From RHLJ01 sp040222455 (lineage in GTDB: Bacteria > Bacteroidota > Rhodothermia > Balneolales > Balneolaceae): a stretch of 64,000 nt of DNA. How positions within the stretch are numbered: the stretch's first letter is position 1; every line of letters starts with the position of its first letter. Below are positions 62,120-64,000 of this stretch, piece after piece. The notes under the pieces were generated by a model. That model did not search any database. It was not told where the DNA came from and worked only from the letters and a program-made list of their open reading frames with translations. The translations under genes and the position numbers were made by a program. Location of the stretch: positions 769,354-833,353 of the forward strand of contig JAVKDD010000011.1 of assembly GCA_040222455.1 (NCBI GenBank), read 5' to 3'.

Positions 62120-63042
62120 AAGCGGCCATAGACATAGGGACCAATACGGTTTTACTTTTAATAGCCGAAGTTTCAAGCAGTTTAATTAAGGTAATTCATG
62201 AAGAACAGCGTGTTCCCAGACTTGGCAAAGGAGTAGATAATTCGAAATTACTCCATCCCGATAGCATTGAACGAGTTCTTAATTGTATCAAAGAATATCA
62301 GCAAATCATTCTAAATGACTATTCTGAAGTTGACGAAATAGTAATTACAGCCACGAGTGCTGTTCGTGATGCACAAAACAAGAAAGAATTTATTCAATTA
62401 GTAAAAGAAGAGACCGGACTTCAAATTCAGCTTTTAAGTGGAGATGAAGAAGCAAAGTATACTTTTGATGGGGCCATATCTGTATTAAATGTTCAAGATA
62501 AAGACGCTCTGTTTGTGATAGATATTGGAGGGGGAAGTACAGAAATTGCATTAGGAACAAAAAAAGGAATTTCTGTTTTTCATTCATTTGATATGGGATC
62601 GGTGAGATATAAAGAGCGTTTTATGATGCATAATCCCCCTTATAGTGAAGAGATTTTCGAGTGTAAAGAAGAAATTCGTCGACTATTTAGTAAGAAAAAA
62701 TTCAAAGTACCCAAAAATGTTGAAGCTATTGGAGTTGCAGGTACGGCCACTTCGCTAGCCGCCATCGACCTTCAACTAGATGAATATGAAAATGAAAGGC
62801 TAAACAAGCACGTCATAAGTAGAGAAAAACTCTCAAAAAGTATTGAGATATTTAGCCTGCATACCTATGATCAACTGCTTGAGTTAAGTCCTATTCTATT
62901 AAAAGGACGAGAGGATATATTTTTAACAGGATTATTAATCCTTGAAGGCTTCATGAAATTCTACCATCTTGAGGAGATTAAAGTCTCAACAGGTGGTATA
63001 CGGCATGGTGCTTTACTAATGAATAAAAAAGATCAAAATTAG
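62116..63042 (+). CDS. Ppx/GppA-family exopolyphosphatase
   Basis: The protein has 308 aa, the short form of the family. ASKHA fold: AAIDIGTNTVLLLIAEV at the start, ATSAVRDAQNK, LSGDEEAKYTFDGA and VIDIGGGSTEI, then GSVRYKERF and the late GVAGTATSLAAIDL. These enzymes hydrolyse polyphosphate or pppGpp; short forms usually lack the C-terminal HD part, as here. It is coupled to prmA (ATGA). Confidence 0.9.
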   Translation: MKAAIDIGTNTVLLLIAEVSSSLIKVIHEEQRVPRLGKGVDNSKLLHPDSIERVLNCIKEYQQIILNDYSEVDEIVITATSAVRDAQNKKEFIQLVKEETGLQIQLLSGDEEAKYTFDGAISVLNVQDKDALFVIDIGGGSTEIALGTKKGISVFHSFDMGSVRYKERFMMHNPPYSEEIFECKEEIRRLFSKKKFKVPKNVEAIGVAGTATSLAAIDLQLDEYENERLNKHVISREKLSKSIEIFSLHTYDQLLELSPILLKGREDIFLTGLLILEGFMKFYHLEEIKVSTGGIRHGALLMNKKDQN

Positions 63043-63095
63043 GATTTTCATTTAGCTTAAGCTTTGTATTTTAAGCCACAAATTTTTGCCCACTA

Positions 63096-63728
63096 ATGTC
63101 AGACAGTAGTAACAAGGAAATTAATACATCACCCCGTGAGAATGCTTCAGCAAGCAGCATCGAAGACGATAAGTATGTAGCTGGCGCACTTTCGGGCAAC
63201 GAAGATTCCTATAAAAAACTGGTTGATAAGTACGACCGACCTATTTTCTTTCACATTCGGAAGATGATCAAAGAAAAAGAAATGGTTGAAGATTTAGTTC
63301 AGGAAGTTTTTATGAAAGCTTTCAAGAATTTGAAGACGTACAGTAATGAATATGCTTTTTCTACCTGGTTGTATAGAATAGCCACCAATCATACGATTGA
63401 TTACCTACGCAAAAAGAAGCTACAAACGTTTTCCATCAACGATCCCATCAAAACCAAAGATGGAGATATGGAAGTTCAGCTGCCTGATGAAACCTTCGCT
63501 ACCGATGAACCCATCATCAAAAAAGAGCGGAAAGCTATTGTTCAAGACGCGATTGCGAATCTGCCAGAAAAATATAAGGCGGTAATCCAAATGCGACATA
63601 TGGAAGAACTCAGCTACGACGAGATAGCGGGAGAACTCGATCTTCCATTAGGAACGGTAAAAGCCCATATCTTTAGAGCGAGAGAGCTTCTGTATAAGGC
63701 ATTGATTGATAAGAAAGATAAGTTTTAG
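63096..63728 (+). CDS. ECF-type RNA polymerase sigma factor
   Basis: The protein has 210 aa. Sigma region 2 lies at about 40-110 (LVDKYDRPIFFHIRKMI, EDLVQEVFMKAFKNL, FSTWLYRIATNHTIDYLRKKK) and region 4 at about 145-200 (LPEKYKAVIQMRHMEELSYDEIAGELDLPLGTVKAHIFRARELL). An acidic N-terminal extension of about 30 residues is unusual but common in Bacteroidota relatives. No anti-sigma gene is certain, although one may start at the window end. It is 53 bases after ppx/gppA. Confidence 0.93.
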   Translation: MSDSSNKEINTSPRENASASSIEDDKYVAGALSGNEDSYKKLVDKYDRPIFFHIRKMIKEKEMVEDLVQEVFMKAFKNLKTYSNEYAFSTWLYRIATNHTIDYLRKKKLQTFSINDPIKTKDGDMEVQLPDETFATDEPIIKKERKAIVQDAIANLPEKYKAVIQMRHMEELSYDEIAGELDLPLGTVKAHIFRARELLYKALIDKKDKF

Positions 63729-63943
63729 AGAAAGAGGTGAGGAGTGAGATACGCCGTTTCGGTTTTAAAGCTATAATTTCTCCGTCTGATCTCATTTTGA
63801 ATATCGGTGATTAATTTACTCATAGGCTACGTGTGAACTTAGTATTTATGAGTTAGACACTTCCCGAGGCGAATCCTTACAAAATGTTCGATAGAAAATT
63901 TATTCACCGGTTTATCTGAACATTATTATCGAACTTTATTTTA

Positions 63944-63991
63944 CGTTCACCCGTTGTTTTTTAATCTTTTAGAAGTATTTTATGGTGAACG
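63944..63991. repeat. 8-bp inverted repeat around the last possible start codon
   Basis: Arms cgttcacc (63944-63951) and ggtgaacg (63984-63991) are 32 bases apart. The right arm contains the G of the ATG at 63982-63984, so a hairpin would hide a start. Confidence 0.45.
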
Positions 63992-64000
63992 ATAAAAAAT
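63982..64000 (+). CDS. Possible start of a downstream gene (cut by window end)
   Basis: ATG GTG AAC GAT AAA AAA opens a frame that runs off the window (MVNDKK...). It lies 253 bases after the sigma factor stop, where an anti-sigma or regulatory gene is often found. Six codons are far too few to assign a family. The gap before it has no other frame and no clear terminator. Confidence 0.3.

Noticed and set aside
1..64000. CRISPR arrays, insertion sequences, prophage
   Set aside because: No regularly spaced repeats, transposase or integrase frames, or phage structural genes were seen on either strand.

Overview
The window looks like chromosomal DNA of a marine, low-GC (about one third G+C by eye) member of the Bacteroidota/Balneolota side of the tree. 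The reasons are family content (fused isobutyryl-CoA mutase IcmF, DUF6090, DUF2795, SPOR lipoproteins, FHS sugar permease, Bacteroidota-type GatA/TatA arrangement), several upstream boxes that fit the Bacteroidota sigma-A -7 element TAnnTTTG, and the scarcity of strong Shine-Dalgarno sites. The genus is an inference. It is mostly housekeeping and core metabolism with one clear accessory insert. No transposase, integrase, phage gene or CRISPR array was seen.

Layout: 0-9.3 kb holds the start of a Crp/Fnr-type regulator divergent from icmF, then small stress or unknown genes (DUF6090, PhnA-like, a lipoprotein, YdeI-like), a GT4-type glycosyltransferase, a secreted protein and a membrane LytTR regulator. 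9.3-11.8 kb is a convergent ROK kinase / FHS sugar permease pair. 11.9-21.4 kb, read leftward, is the translation and cell-division block thrS-infC-rpmI-rplT, a terminator plus promoter, then pheS-pheT-coiled coil-zapA-ymdB-lolD-TPR protein. 21.6-26.1 kb has a four-PAS histidine kinase, then a two-gene type II restriction-modification system (C5 methyltransferase plus NgoFVII-like PLD nuclease) lying against the 3' side of tRNA-Val(GAC). 26.3-28.6 kb is nusB, a PPP phosphatase and ychF.

28.6-33.5 kb, leftward, is a tightly packed five-gene cluster: secreted cupredoxin, membrane class III nucleotide cyclase, outer-membrane barrel, ferritin-like lipoprotein and VTT-family membrane protein. It looks like a periplasmic sensing or metal/redox unit and is the most system-like part of the window. 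33.6-37.5 kb is deoC, a full ALDH, a catalytically empty half-ALDH and a SPOR lipoprotein. The ALDH pair resembles the two halves of an ALDH16-type protein, placed to oxidise acetaldehyde from DeoC. 38-43.6 kb has a DUF1761 protein, an HExxH membrane protein, GT2, a phosphodiesterase, a CrtI-like oxidoreductase, a THUMP-like methyltransferase and a cold-shock protein.

43.7-57.6 kb, leftward, has a serine hydrolase, aldo/keto reductase, SMP-30 lactonase-like protein, a DbpA-like helicase, three tandem amidohydrolases of which only one keeps its HxH metal motif, rlmD, a cNMP-binding protein, a BamA/TamA-family barrel and DUF2795. 57.7-64 kb, rightward, is tatA-gatA-SDR-M28 peptidase-prmA-ppx/gppA-ECF sigma factor with the possible start of another gene at the edge. 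Several intrinsic terminators and unexplained inverted repeats are listed separately.
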